Shown here in pieces: positions 34,416 through 47,591 of a stretch of DNA of 64,000 nucleotides (its first letter is position 1; each line of letters begins with the position of its first letter). This DNA comes from Lichtheimia corymbifera B2541 (taxonomy: Eukaryota; Mucoromycota; Mucoromycetes; Mucorales; Lichtheimiaceae). The notes below the pieces were generated by a model. The model ran no database searches. It worked only from the letters and a program-made list of their open reading frames with translations, and had not been told where the DNA came from. Made by a program: the position numbers and the translations under genes. Location: the NCBI GenBank assembly GCA_000697475.1, contig JNEU01000734.1, positions 372,001 through 436,000 on the forward strand, read 5' to 3'.

Positions 34416-36708
34416 TTATTGGAAGGGGGAAAATGTCGAAGCTAGTTGTTGGTCGATTTGCCGAGAAAAGAGATATGAAATAAAGACAAGAGGCGAGTGA
34501 CCAAGCGCGCGCGTTCTTTGAGATATGTTGTGTGTGTGGGTGAGAGAGTGAGAGAAAAGAGATAACAAGTACTTTACGCGAACAACTAAAAATGTCGCTC
34601 CTTGGCGCTGGGCCATTAATATCAGTTTTGCTAATTATACAAGCTGTCGGGCCCACAGGGATCCTTTCGGGTTATACAAAAGACCGCTTGTCTGTGGCTG
34701 GGATCCCACTCTTGTGTAATGAAGAACACCAAGAAGGTTTTCACAAGCATGACTGGGTCAATACTATGCACAATAAGACGTACCAAGGTGGGGTACCTTG
34801 CTTTACTGCCCCATCAAAACAGACGAAAAGGGAGGGGGGGTTACTGAGAGGGGGGTAGAGAGCCTCTAATTTAGAAGGAGGTGAAGCTATCAACATAATA
34901 TAATAATAAAAGGGGGTTGGTTGGGAACCACTTTTCATTCTTTTCATTACAGTGTATCTACCATTTTAACAGAAAGGGGGGAAAGCATCAAGGATCGTCG
35001 CACCACTCAGCAATGGCGTACCCTTAATGCTTAATGAACCTTAAAAAAAGCGGGATGATGCATCACGAGCTATTTCAATAATCATCAATGTAGTATCTTG
35101 CTGCTCAAAGTGACCATAAGCAGAATACTGCTTGGATTGGCGGGTGAATGGAATGATGCCATAGTTGTACAATTGCTACCTTTACAGGGTCTGGACCTTC
35201 CCGACTAAGGTCATATCGCTGTTGCAAATTAACCATTTAGTCTGCGCCACTATAACCGATGGGTCCGTGCTCACAGGCGAGATCACATTCTGGACATCTG
35301 GAACGAACCATCTAATTATCGATTTTTCTGTTGACATCACCAACACGCTTCCAGGCGTCTGATTCGCTAATCAATTTATTGCTTTGCTACAAATGGGATG
35401 TCACAATAAGCCCATGTTACATTCTTTATGACGATGGCTGATACTAGTAGGTATGGACATGAGATCGTTTCTATTTACGCCATTGTCTGTATATATAAAA
35501 GATGACTCCTTATATGATCACATGGATGCCCATGCAAAATATGCATGAAACAAACAATGAATGCTTGTTTGCAAATATAGTAGAGAATCTTGGGCTTGAT
35601 GACAAAGAACATTGAGATGATATGTGATGATCATCTGTGTCACGCACGCATGTTTGCGTTACACTGTGCATGTTTGCTGTCAAATCGAGAGCAGCGTAGT
35701 GCAGCAGGCTGCATACATAAAAGAACTACACATCCATAAAAGTATATCTTGTATGGGTGATCATTCACCATCCTCATTGGCAAAGGAACAACAACAACAA
35801 AGGTCGATGACTCACAAATGAAACGCAAGATATCAAACTCGTAATAATTATTAAGCTCAGCATTTTTCTTCTTCATGTGATTGTGTGTGTATGCAGCGTA
35901 GCCAAGCAGCTACATATGCATCGTTCTCCGTTTCAGGTAACCCACTTGTTGGCTATATATACTACACTTTTTTGCAATGAGACACATGACGCGTCGTTGT
36001 TTTTTGTAATTATCAATCATAAGTCATAGGTGCATCTCTTTTTATGTTAATAATGCTATTACGGTCGGGTTAAAAGGAAAAAGAATCTGCAATTAGGATG
36101 GAAAGGGAGGTAAAGTGCTGCATACAAAGCGGTACATTTGGAAATGTTGAATTGGCCCCAACAACGGTTCCATGGATGGTGAAAACAGAAATGAGAAGAA
36201 TGATATCATTGCGCATTTCATCTTATAAAGATATCAAGGATGGGAATCTTTTTGGATATATCCAATGGATCGTCGTAGAGGATAGGAGGAGGCATCCACC
36301 ATCGTCAACTTGAAACGCTTGGTGCACTATACATGTAAGCCATCAGTATCATACCAGCTTTGTTTTACTACGTACGTACATACCATATTATGTGTATATC
36401 TACCTGCGCTCCAAGAGGAGATGGGGGTTTATAAGAAAAGAGGGTAGAGGCTCAAACGAGAACAGGCACGCCGTTTTTATAGTGGCCGGCAAACCTATTC
36501 CAACCTTGCAGAACCCAAAATACACCTACAGTATGCATGAAATCTGCTGTTGACAAGTGCTTTATTTAGCATCATGCATATACGCTGATGTAAACAAAAT
36601 AAAAAGTACTGCGGATAAAAGAAGGAAAGGATAACGACGGGAAGAATAAGATAACAATGGGGTGTGATTGTTGTGTGTGTTGTGTGTGTGATATTCAGGA
36701 CATTAAGA
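34416..36708. other. 2.3 kb gene-poor region
   Basis: Lies between the RhoGAP start and the PAK kinase stop. Open frames of 60-100 codons exist on both strands, but none shows a domain, splice-linked exons or low-complexity coding bias. G-rich runs occur at about 34835-34860 and 34912-34985, and TGTG runs at 36670-36695. I see nothing further. Confidence 0.5.
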
Positions 36709-39242
36709 TTACTTTGATCTGAACTTGAGCAAAGGAGCCAAGATTTCCAGAGGGCCCGCCTTCTTGAGGAACTCATGCTCCAGGAGTTCTTGTGCAGTTG
36801 CTCGTGAACGAACATCAACACAAAGACACACTGCCAAGAATCCCTTGAGCTCACGGGAAAGTTTTTCAGGATTCTTGAGGGTGGGAGTACCATTGGTAGC
36901 GATCAAATAAAGTGCCTTGAGAGGTTCCTCATCCAAGTAGGGTGGCTCGTTTTCAATCATCTCAATCGCCATGATACCAAGTGACCAAATATCCACCTTT
37001 TCTCCATACTCTTTTTGTTTGACCACTTCAGGAGCCATCTATTCAACAATTCCCATTTAGTACTTTTTCTGGGGTACCATGATTAGACCCACTTACCCAA
37101 TATGGAGTGCCCACCATGGTGGCACGCTTCGTCCTTTGATCCGTCAACTTGGCACAGAAACCGAAATCACTGATCTTCACATGACCTTGGGCATTCAACA
37201 AAATGTTGTCTGATTTGATATCTCGATGAATAATGTTACGAGAATGCAAATGGTGCAAACCAGCTGTGGTTTCCAAGCTGACAGTGGCGATTTGTTGTTC
37301 AGTCATGGTGTTGTGTTCAATAACGTCTGTCAAGGCACCACCTTCCATAAATTCCATAACCACCCACAATTCGGTGTTTTTGACAAGGAACGAGTCGAGA
37401 AAGTTGACAATGTTGTGATGATGCGATTCCTTCATGACGAGAATTTCATTGACGATCAACTCTTTTCGAGGTTGGTGTGCGAGATCCATCTGCTTGATAG
37501 CCACCTTGGTATTGGTGCTGTAAGACATGGCGACATAAACAGATCCAGAGGCACTATGGATAAAGAGTTTAATCATCCATGCTGGCTCGATTCAATAAAA
37601 GCAACACTTACCCTTGACCCACACGTTTGATACGCTTGTACATATCATTGGGATCACCTCGTGTGACAACAGAGCCTATATGGGATAGTTAGACCCAAAT
37701 ATGCATAGGAGATCCATCACACACACACACTTACGCAGCTTTTCCATAATTTGGGCTTCTGTCATGGTGCTGATACGTTGTTCAACCTTCTTTTTGGGTG
37801 TCGATACTTGTTGAGCAGCCTTTTCACGCTCGCGTTCACGCTGCAATCGCTCACGTTCCTTTTCACGTAATTGTCGTTCCTTTTCACGCTCTCGTGCACG
37901 CAACTCCCGCTCGCGCTCACGTTCACGCATCAAACGTTCCTTTTCACGCTCATAGATCATACGAGAATCTTCATAGGTGGTGGCACTGTTGCTGCTGCGC
38001 ATCATACCGTGCTTGGCAAGAGCTGTGCCTTGTGATTTGCTTGGTTCAGGTCTGGGGTATGATGGCTTGGAAGGTGGATCACGTGGCGAACGAGGATAAT
38101 GAGGCTATAGGAGAAAGTTAATAAGAACCGATTTTATGCAGTTACACATAATACTTACAGAAGGAGGTGGTAATCTGGAGCTTTCTGATGGTCGTGGTGT
38201 TCTAGGTGATAAAGGCGATCGTGGTTCCTATGGCAACGTTATTAGTATACCATGGTGATAAGGATCATGATGAATGCTTACGGGACGCTCATCTTGTCTT
38301 CGTGTCATCATGGGAGGTGGTGGTGCAGGCCGAGGAGGTGCAGGACGCTGAGGTGTGGGCAATGGAGATTTCTTGGACTCGTGCATCATAGCAGCCCAAC
38401 GTTCACTACTTGAGCGATCCAATACGCCATCGTAATCATCATTGTCGTTCTTGGTTTGTTCAGTGTAAAATTCAAGGACATCCAAGACGGCTTGTGGATT
38501 CTTTGCAGCATCTTCAGCGGTGATGGCGGAACCTTTGAGTAACTGAGTCCATTGCTCTGGGAGACCCTGAATAGTGTAGCTTAGGATTAGTGTGGTTAAA
38601 CTCATCAAAGTGTGGAGATTACTCGTGATACATTACCGTAAAGGCACCTGACACTGGATCAAAGCCAACATGAACCTCATGAACAAAGTTAGTCGGACCC
38701 GAGGCACCCAAGGGTGATCTCTATTGCACTCGTCAGTTCTGGGTAGATTGCCACGTGAAAGGATAACCTACATTGTAAATCTCATCCATCCAAGAATACA
38801 ACTCGTTATCGCTCTTGCAGGCCACATAGTATGTCTTGTCCTTGGTGACTATCTCGATACAATACGGCTTAAGGTCCGTACGCGTTACTGACTGTATCTC
38901 CTTGAGGAAAATAAGAGCCACGCATTGACCCGATTGCTACAAAGTAGACGCGATACCGCTTCGTCAATGAGCATCATGTATATTTGTACAAGCTCGTCCC
39001 GAGAAAGTACAAGTGAATGTGTCGCGCACCTCATTGCGATGAAAAGTCAGTGCCTGGTCGCGTAGCACACAGAACCGTTTCGACCATATCCACGCACGCA
39101 ATCCATCTTCCTTGACGGATAAGTAGCCGTCCTTGATGATTTCCGTCATTGGCTGGGTGATCTGGAAAGGAGGAACAAGTTGACTTTTTTTGGGCGGGTT
39201 CAAAGTTTGGTCTGAGTAGAACGTGTGTAACATAAGTTTCAA
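36709..39242 (-). CDS. CLA4: PAK-family kinase with PH and CRIB domains (Cla4-like)
   Basis: This is a Cdc42/Rac effector kinase for polarity and septins. Domains in order are: PH ([23 protein letters not shown]...[14 protein letters not shown]), CRIB ([25 protein letters not shown]), a proline-rich linker, an Arg/Glu-rich charged segment (repeated RERERE/KERE near 37800-37960), and a Ste20-type kinase domain. The kinase has [40 protein letters not shown] and the activation loop [16 protein letters not shown]. It ends LLKFRSK. The PH-CRIB order distinguishes Cla4/Skm1 from Ste20. The start at [12 protein letters not shown] is the first ATG of the open exon; a further upstream exon cannot be excluded. 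About eight exons. Confidence 0.93.
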
Positions 39243-39902
39243 CCGTGTACTACTTATAAATGGAAGTCCAATATTGGATTCGCGGCACTTGAATACAAGA
39301 GCATAGCTTCATCACTTTTAGCATTGTTTCATATACTACTGTTTGTTTATCACGCAGCACATCATCATCTCGTTACTATCATCTAATTCGGGCACTGGCT
39401 ATTTTGCAGAAAACACAGATATCCCGCTAACCATATCGCTGGTGTATCCATGTTTTCGGAACCAGGGGTGATGATATCTAATGATGCAGCAGCGTAGCGC
39501 ATCTCAATGTCATTCACCCATTTCATACTTCATATCCATTATGTATGCTCTAATTTCTGGGAGATCAGCCCCACTCAAAAGTCTTCATCTTACATTGCTC
39601 TAGTGGCGGTCTCGCCTTGTTACATCCCTGCCCCCCAGCATTGAACATTATTCACTTCCACTTTAGATCATCACCCAGCAAATCAATCGGTAGCCTCTCT
39701 TATGATAAAACAACCATGCTTTTGGAAAATATTTACTGAGTGAATTTGGTGGTTGTAAATCAATCGTGTAATGATGACAGAGATGTCGAATAAGAAACCC
39801 AAACACCAATCATTAATAATAATAATAGCAGTAGTAGGAGAAATCAATATTGGACTATGAAACAAACGAACAACGGGCATGCCGCTTTTTTTTTACTACA
39901 TT
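39243..39902. other. intergenic region between eIF4G and PAK genes
   Basis: Upstream of the PAK gene and downstream of eIF4G. No gene is supported; the stretch at 39810-39835 is A/T-rich. Confidence 0.5.
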
Positions 39903-42900
39903 TTAGTTTTGCTGAGCATCATCAGCCTCGTTCTCGGCTTCATTTTCTTGTCGTTCGGTGGATTCTTCGTTATCTTCAGCACCTTCGTTATGATCATGAT
40001 CACCCTCTTCACCACCAAGAGCACTATAGAATGTGTGTGTTAATGAATCATGCTTTGAATATGACCTGCGTGATGTAAAATCTTACCTAAACATGTTACC
40101 CATGGAAGATGGGCTTGATCGGCTATCATTGGAGGCATTCTTTTGTTCTCCTGATTTGCTGCCGGCGCGATTCAGGCTTGCAAAAGGACTGTTGGATGAT
40201 GGGCCAAGAACGCTACTCCGTGTTTTGCTACGATCGGTCTTGCCAAAGTTGGCCAATTCATTGACACGGCTACCCTTAGTAGTGCCACCAGGGCTACCAG
40301 GGCCAACTGTATTCCAGCCATCCACAGAAGTTGATGCATTGCCGCTTTGTGAATTTTCACGCTTGAGATCCTTTGCACCAGCACCTCTGTGTGAACCTCC
40401 TCGAGACATGGGGTGTGGCAAGTTGCCTCGTGAGCTTGTTGTACGCTTCATGGCTTCCTTTTCTTCACTCTTTGCCTTGGCAGCTTGTTCGTGGACTTCA
40501 GCAATTGTGGTAGGTGCAGGTTGATTGCCTCGTCGGCTAACCCATTTGTTCTTTCGCAAATCAAAGACGTCCATAATCATGAATTTAACACGCGAGCTGA
40601 GGTTGGGGCTCTCTGTCATCTCGTTCATACGCTCAAAGAATGCATCCAAGTAATCACGGGTACCCTTGACATCGAGGTTCTTGCCAACAGTGGTCATCAA
40701 CTTGCACATAGTCTCAGTTTCTTCATCACCAACGGTCTTGGGATCAGCGCAAAGACGGCCAAAGCATTGGATCATGATACGTTCAGTCAACATGCGACGC
40801 TTGAACAATTCACCAATAAGTTGAACAAGACCAAGACCTTGACGCTTAGCCTTGACAGCAGCATAGTATTCATCGGTGAGCATGTCGGCATTATTCTCGT
40901 CCATCTTGGGAATCTGCATCTTCCAACCACGCTCGAAATCACTTTGACAGCGGTTCAACAAGTATTTACGGAACAAGTGAGCACCATGGACGACCTTGCC
41001 TTCCTTGTCGAAAACGTTGACATCCTTGATATCATCAGTCATGCTCTGATAAAGTCGCTCACACAATTGAGCCCACATGGGTGCAAAGGCAGGTTCATCA
41101 CATGCTTTGTCAAAGGTGAGTTGGATAACCAAACGTAAAGCACGGCCATTGTCTTCCTTCTTGGAGTATGAAGCGTATTCCCAAATTTGGCTGGAGATGG
41201 AATCGAACTTTTCAAAAGTGAGCTTGTTGAGCAAAGACTTGACCTTGCGGATGATCAACTCATCAGGCATCTCTTCTTCAGCATTCTCGCCTGCAGCAGC
41301 AGCAGCGGCAGCAGCTTCCATTTTTTTACGCATAGCAAGAGGGACCCAACGATTCTGACTCTTTTCCAAGGGAACCACTTGTTCGGGAGGAATGGTAGGA
41401 CCACCCTTTTGTTCCTTTTCTTCATCCTTCTTCTCCTTGCCGCCATGACGCTTACCACCACGGCCACTACGGCTACGACCACCATGGGAACCTTCACGTT
41501 GCATACCACCAGGTGATCCAGGAGGAGGTAAACCATGACTGCCACTTCCAGCACGGTGTGATAAAGGACGACCACCAGCAAACTTGCCCATTTCCATACG
41601 ACCATCCTTAGAACCATGACGGAACATACCCATGTCCATAGGTGAACCAGGAGTACGAGGACCACGTCCGCGTTCAGATCCTTGACGACGGCTTGATTGA
41701 CGAGAGCCACGTTCATTGGATTCTTCAGACATCATCTCCTTAAACACTGAGAGATCTTCAGATGTCTCACGGCAAAGAGGTTGGAACTGCAACAAAAACT
41801 TGGGATCGTATTGAAGCTTTCCACTTTGGGTATCACGAGTACCACCAGAAGGTTTGACATCTTCAGGATAAGAAATAGCACTGAAATCCTCAATGGTGCG
41901 CATGGGTGTTGTAGGTGTCTTGCGTGCAGTAGCAGGAGTAGCAGGAGTTGCTGGAGTAGTAGCTGCATTGCTGGAAGATGATACAGCTGCCATATCAAGA
42001 CGAGCAGGTGTCTTGGTTGCCTTTTCTTCACCAGTTTCAGCTGGTTTGGCTTGTTGTTCCTCAGCTTCCTTGGCCTTCTTGTCAGCTTCCTCCTTGGCTT
42101 TACGTTCAGCTTCTTCTTCCTTGGCCTTACGCTCAGCTTCTTCACGTTCCTTCTGCTCACGCTCCTTTTGCTCAGCTTCTTCCTTGGCCTTGCGTTCAGC
42201 TTCTTCACGCTCCTTCTCTTCGCGTTCCTTACGCTCAGCTTCTTCCTTGGCCTTGCGTTCAGCTTCTTCACGCTCCTTTTCTTCACGTTCCTTACGCTCA
42301 GCCTCTTCCTTGGCCTTGCGTTCAGCTTCTTCACGTTCCTTTTCCTCACGCTCTTTGCGTTCAGCTTCTTCCTTTGCACGTTGAGCAGCTTCTTCACGAT
42401 CACGCTTTTCACGGTTGGTAATTGCTGGATCGACGATAGGAATGGCTTTGGAAGTGGATGGTGGTAAAGAGGTGACCTTCTTTTCCGATTTGACAGGAGT
42501 CTCTTTTGTGCTGGTGCTGCTAGCTGATGAGCTGGTAGAGTTGACGTTATCCATATTGACATCTTTGCCGGTGTTGGGATCGACAATACGGATTCTATTC
42601 TTGCTGCGTGGTGGAGGAACGTAATGCTGTGTTTGACCGCTCATGCCATTCATTGCCATAGGGTCGTAAGTGGGAGGATAAAAACTGCGTTGACCATCAA
42701 AATTCTGAGGGGGGACAAACTAGATACCATATATGTTAATCACGATTCATTGTTTGTGATAAGGACCATTATACTTACATATTGCGGAATATGACCATGA
42801 ACAGGAGCAGGACTAGCCCAGCTATTTGGCATTGGGATATTTTGGCCGGGCATTGAAGGGGAAGGAGCTTGACCCATGAGAGGGGAGATGGATTGCTTTT

Positions 42901-43883
42901 GATGATGAGGAACATAGCCAGCTTGTGCGTTTTGCATGTTGGGGGAATGCGAGATGTTTTTGTTCTGATTGTAACGTTGACCGCTGTAATGTCTGTTACC
43001 ACCATAATGCTGAGGAGGCTGTTGTTGTTGTTGTTGTTGTTGTTGGGAATCAGATGCAGAATGATTTGATTGAGTGGAATCTCGTCGTTGTTGTGGGGTT
43101 TGTTGTGGAGGTTGTTGTGGGCTTGCCTATAATATATAAAATATGTTTAATATATATACAAGCCTCCCGTCCCACATTTTAACCAATGAAACTTACGGAG
43201 GATGCGTCAGTGTCAGTAGCAGGCAAACTGCCAAATTTGATGGTAAGGTTGACATTGGGACCTTCTTCAGTCTTCCATGATTCGGTAATCACATTGGGGC
43301 TATCATCTTGATTGATGGAGCCAAACTGGATGGGAGCTACCGCAGCAATGTTGTCAGGAAACCCCGCTTAACGATCCCATCTAATCCCCTTGTTTACATA
43401 CCTGAATCTGCGGGTGGAGCCTGTGGAAGCTGCACAGATGCGCTCCGAGCACCTTTACTAGCTGGTGACGATTGTGCCGATCCGTTCTTGGAGGGACTAT
43501 TTCTGCTATATGGGTTAAGGATTGATTGACATTGCATGGGCCATGTGTTCAGTGACAGCGTGTGATAAAAAAGGATACGTTTCTTTGGCCACAGCCGATG
43601 CAAACGACGATTGCTGAGTCGACGACTCTGCTGAATCGGTAGCCGTTCCGTTTATTGATGCACTTCCATTCGATGTTGTTCTTGTGTTCTGTTGTCGTTC
43701 ATTTTGGGAGGTCGATCGAGAATTAGCGGGGGATTGGTTGGTGTTGGGTTGTTGTTGTTGCGTTTGTGATGGTGGGCGATCTTGAATCTGTGAGCTTCGC
43801 TTTGCAGCCGCTGCGTAATTGAACACTGCTCTGGTAGTTGACTTGCCGTTGTTGGTCTCGTTTGTATTTGGAGTTCTATTCAT
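39903..43883 (-). CDS. eIF4G: translation initiation factor eIF4G
   Basis: Scaffold of the cap-binding complex, joining eIF4E, eIF4A and PABP. The N-terminal half is Gln/Asn/Ser-rich and disordered. A block of charged tandem repeats follows (see 42060-42400). A Y-x4-L-Phi eIF4E-binding motif is seen in YDPKFLLQFQPLC. The MIF4G domain then follows (LIIRKVKSLLNKLTFEKFDSISSQIWEYA, a long HEAT-type series ending FFERMNEMTESPNLSSRVKFMIMDVFDLRKNKWVSRR). The C-terminus is an RS/G-rich tail and a final acidic exon ending DDAQQN. No MA3 or W2 domain follows, as in yeast eIF4G. About six exons; the start is MNRTPNTNETN. Confidence 0.93.
42060..42400. repeat. 63-bp tandem repeats encoding a charged helix in eIF4G
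   Basis: A 21-residue unit (AERKEREEKEREEAERKAKEE, written here in part) repeats three times almost exactly and once with changes (Q for R). Shorter AERKAKEE units flank it. The matching DNA period is 63 bp. The product should form a long single alpha-helix or coiled coil. Confidence 0.9.
43018..43045. repeat. (GTT)n tract encoding poly-Gln in eIF4G
   Basis: About eight GTT triplets on the plus strand read as a Gln run on the minus strand, within the N-terminal disordered part of eIF4G. Confidence 0.85.
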
Positions 43884-44668
43884 TAGTTGAAATCAAAAGT
43901 GCATATCCCAGCAGGACCTAGTGGCTTTGTAGACACAAAAGTAAATGATAGCCGTACGTTAGCAATCTGTACCAGCCAAAGTAAATGGTGACCAAGAATA
44001 ACAAAGAAAGCACTTACTTGCTTTTGTTGTAGTATGGTGCAGGATAGGAGCAGGAGTGAAAGTGCACCGAGTTGGAAAGAGAGAAAAAACTTTGCTTGTG
44101 TGGATGCCGGTCACTGAAATCAATTGGAGGGACTACAACTCAAACCAGCGGCTGCTTTGTCGACTTGGCAACCTATCCTGGATACCGCCCGTACATAGCA
44201 ACAACAACGAAAACCATACCCCGTTTTGTACACTTGCCCATTATCATGATTTGCTCTTTATTTCATTCTCATAATCAACCTTTCATCTCATAACACGATT
44301 TTTACTCGTGCAGAAACATCATACTCCAATACACACATTGCTGCAAAACATATATGTCCCCTCGTAGACCTTGTGATGATGCATAATGAACACTACTGCA
44401 ACCCCCATTAAGCCAATAAAAATATTCAACAATGACCAACACAATTGTACTTGAAAGAAAAGTGTATCAATGTTGGATAATGCCATAAGGAATGTTCTAT
44501 CGATACATGCACCTGTAATATAGATATGCTCAGCATCGGCGGACAGCAGATCATTTTTCGGTCAATTGCCGACGAAAAAGGCAATAATACCAAGGTCGCA
44601 GCACACACTTTTCACACCCTATATATATAGCCAAGAATTCTTTCAAAGATAACACTTTCAATAACACC
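43884..44668. other. intergenic region, divergent promoters of eIF4G and P450
   Basis: Holds the upstream sides of two divergent genes. A tatatata stretch at 44620-44628, about 40 bp before the P450 start, could be a TATA-type element. No gene is supported. Confidence 0.5.
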
Positions 44669-46631
44669 ATGCAATCTATCGTATCCAATTTCTTACAACA
44701 ACGTCAAGCAACAACAGCTACCGTGGCAACCACAAGTATTATTGCAGCCACCATTCTGTTGTACAGTTTCAACCGGCTCAGCCGAAACAAAAGGGATGAT
44801 TCAACCCCTTGTATCCCTCACAGATTCCCCTTTATTGGATCGACCCTGGAATACCTCGCCGATACCGAAGCATTTGCAAAGAAATATAGTGATCTCTATG
44901 GTCCGGTATTCAAGGCACATCTATTTGGCAAGGTGAATTGAGGGATCAAATTGGATGAATTGTGGCTGATTGAACCGCATCAAACAGGTTGTGATTGTTG
45001 TTGGTGGGCAATATGCAGAGGAAGTCTTTACAAATCCCGACATGAGCTTCATTGAGAGCAATAACAAAGTATATGTGGATAACACAAACAACGTTATCAC
45101 GCTAATCTTACACGTGATGTCCTTGGTTAGTTTATCAATGTCAACGGTGCTCTCGATACGAATTCATACCAACTTACCACGAATGATCTGAGACATCTTA
45201 TCCTCAAGCACTTGAAAGACGATATCGATATTTACTTGGCTCGTGTGCAAAAAGAGGTAAGTAACGCATATCAAAAGATGGTTTCAACCCGTCTCATGTA
45301 TGATGTCGTAGACCCTGCAAGTCCTTAAAAACAAATTGGGCGATCATTCTTCAGGTATGCTGGCTATATGCAAGTGACGTTTCATGCAATAACAAGTGAT
45401 CCATATGACGTTTCAGTGACACTCGCTGGGTTGTATCCATTGGCCCGAGCACTTACGGCGAATGCTACTGGCACTGTGTTTGGGGGACCTTCAATGCTTT
45501 CCAATGATACTCTGATGGAGCATTTTGAATACACAGCTGACGAGACTCTAAAGGATGTTATTCGAGCTGCCCCCTATACCATGTTTTGGCCTGGATTAAG
45601 CTATCTTTACAGATGGTGGGTATTAAGCAGACTCCTTCCTCCGAATTGCAGCTAACCATTATTCGCGAAATAGCATTTTGCAACCAAAGTTTGGGAGCAT
45701 CAAACGTCATTTGAAGGTTATTAAGCGTGCTGTGAGACCTGAAGTCGAACGTCGCCTCCAATCTCTTCGTGAAAATGGCACTTTATACGGGGTAGGCAAT
45801 AGTAGCCATGATGGTAGTACCCGGATTGTCCATCAGCTAAATAGCTTTATGCAGGAACAAGATGTGATGAATTATATTATTGAGACCCATTTGCTTGATC
45901 AAAATGATACCATCGTCATCAACAGCATTTCCAATTGGTTTGTGGTGATGAGCTTCCTTAGTGTCCTTACAACATCCGGTGCATTGGCCAACGTCTTGGA
46001 GTATCTAGCCAAATATCCAGAATATGTTGCCGAATTACTCGAAGAGCAAAACCGCATCATTCCACAAGATCAAATGGGAGTAACATCGGCAGAGCAGAAA
46101 AAGCTGATCAAACTCGATAGCTTTATACGCGAAGTGTTTCGTATTACTACCAAAAACTTTGGACATGCACACACGCATATTGGGAAACAAGATATTGTCC
46201 TTAGCAATGGTACCGTTGTGCACCCTGGAGATGAAGTCTATATCAATCTTTGGCATGTAAACTTTGACCCAAAGTTCCAACAAGGTGTGGAAGATGTTGA
46301 GACATTCAAGCCTTTCCGATATGTTGAACAAGATAAACCCGCTGTCAGATGCAGCCCTGACTACTTGGCATTTGGGCTTGGAAGGTATGTATTATCAATA
46401 CAATAGGATCCATTGTTGCTGTTGTTCGCTTACGAAGGGCTACTGTGAACTGTAAATAGACATGCTTGCCCCGGTCGTTGGTTTGCCATTGATATCATAA
46501 AATCCATCATTAGCATCGTGATCCGCCATTATGAGCTATCGTTAGCACCCGAGGACGATAAAACTGGCACTCCCGATGTCCTTGAAAAAGATGCCCGTCG
46601 TGTCATTGTGAGCTCTCGAACATCAACATAA
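44669..46631 (+). CDS. cytochrome P450 monooxygenase
   Basis: An ER-anchored heme monooxygenase. The N-terminus has a membrane anchor (TVATTSIIAATILLYSF) and a Pro/Arg-type hinge before PFIGSTLEYL. Seven exons join in frame. Family motifs are the K-helix ExxR (SFIREVFRI), the PERF-like region FKPFRY, and the heme-binding loop AFGLGRHACPGR with the Cys ligand. The I-helix shows SVLTTSGALANVLEY, so the usual acidic residue before Thr is missing. Similar H/L-TTS I-helices occur in fungal ent-kaurene-oxidase-like P450s. Substrate unknown; length about 500 residues. It is the only plus-strand gene in the right two-thirds of the window. Confidence 0.93.
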
Positions 46632-46768
46632 TGGGGAACGCTATTAGATTAGCATCTCCATGTCACTAATATGTCCATACATTCAATAAAGCGTGATTTT
46701 ACAATTCAGTTATGCATTCTATTGATCATTGTACAATGTATATTCTATTATGTATCAAGCTACTACTG

Positions 46769-47518
46769 CTACGACTGCTGCTGATCATGTGCTGTAATAG
46801 CATCGGCGATATAAGAAGCTCTTGGTTTCTCTGCTACTGCATGGACCGTTAACCCCATTTGTTGTAAATGATCTGAGGTGGTTGGACCGATAGCTGCAAG
46901 TTTGCAAGATGATAGCATTGGGTGTTTCCCAAGTTGTTGGATATAATCGACTCCAGAAGGGCTGAAAAGAACAAACCAATCATCCTTTGTGTATGTCAAT
47001 GCGTTGAGACGTTCCTCGAGTTGTGGATGCATGCATGTCTTGTAAGCTTGGATTTCGAGTACGGGAATATTGGCTTCTGCCATAGTATCGGGTAATACAT
47101 CACGTCGCTTGTCACCAGCAAGGAATAGCAAAGATTCAGGCCGGTCAGCGAGTATTAATGGTGCAAGTTCTGTAGCACGACTCGCCACTACAGGCTGCCG
47201 AGAGAAAAATGACAAGTCGCTCAACTGCTGTGCTGTTTTGCTACCAACGATATACAAGTTCAAGTCGTGCCATTGAGGGTGAATGGTGGTGGCTGCTTGT
47301 CGTTTGGCTGCTGCCAATGACTCAACAGCGCGTTGTGAAGTAATGAGAAGAGAACTATGCTGTGGAGCCTTCGACATTAGGTCGGCAAGGTGTGCAATCG
47401 ATTCATGGGCGAATTCGAGAACTGGAATGAAGCGAACGTCGTAGCCTTGTTGTGTCAGGGCAAGTTGATATTCGTCAGGGTCATCATGACTTTGAGCTCG
47501 AAAAAGAAATACCGTCAT
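46769..47518 (-). CDS. HEM4: uroporphyrinogen-III synthase
   Basis: A single exon of 249 residues, the usual size. The enzyme cyclises hydroxymethylbilane to uroporphyrinogen III in heme synthesis. Family hallmarks are LLITSQRAVESLA in the N-terminal domain, LNLYIVGSKTAQQL, LLFLAGDKRRDVLPDTM, and DWFVLFSPSGVDYIQQL with KLAAIGPTTSDHLQQMG near the C-terminus. The start is the ATG of MTVFLFRAQ, typical of fungal Hem4. It ends close to the P450 stop (convergent). Confidence 0.93.
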   Translation of the reverse strand: MTVFLFRAQSHDDPDEYQLALTQQGYDVRFIPVLEFAHESIAHLADLMSKAPQHSSLLITSQRAVESLAAAKRQAATTIHPQWHDLNLYIVGSKTAQQLSDLSFFSRQPVVASRATELAPLILADRPESLLFLAGDKRRDVLPDTMAEANIPVLEIQAYKTCMHPQLEERLNALTYTKDDWFVLFSPSGVDYIQQLGKHPMLSSCKLAAIGPTTSDHLQQMGLTVHAVAEKPRASYIADAITAHDQQQS

Positions 47519-47539
47519 GAGAGGAGAGTGAGAGAAAAT

Positions 47540-47563
47540 GTGGTGCGTGTGTGTGTGTGTGCG
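47540..47563. repeat. (GT)n microsatellite
   Basis: A gtgtgtgtgtgtgtgtgcgtg run lies between the HEM4 start and the Arf-GEF 3' end. Confidence 0.85.
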
Positions 47564-47591
47564 TGAAAGAAAGAAGGATGGGAATTATTCC

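Noticed and set aside
34140..34445. 101-codon plus-strand frame over the LIM exons
   Set aside because: Antisense to the start and first LIM domain of the RhoGAP gene and crosses its introns.
40485..41138. 217-codon plus-strand open frame
   Set aside because: It lies opposite the conserved MIF4G domain of eIF4G and shows no domain of its own.
41893..42421. Long plus-strand open frames opposite the eIF4G charged repeats
   Set aside because: They are antisense shadows of the highly biased Glu/Arg/Lys repeat. Their Ser/Leu/Phe-rich composition follows directly from the repeat on the other strand.
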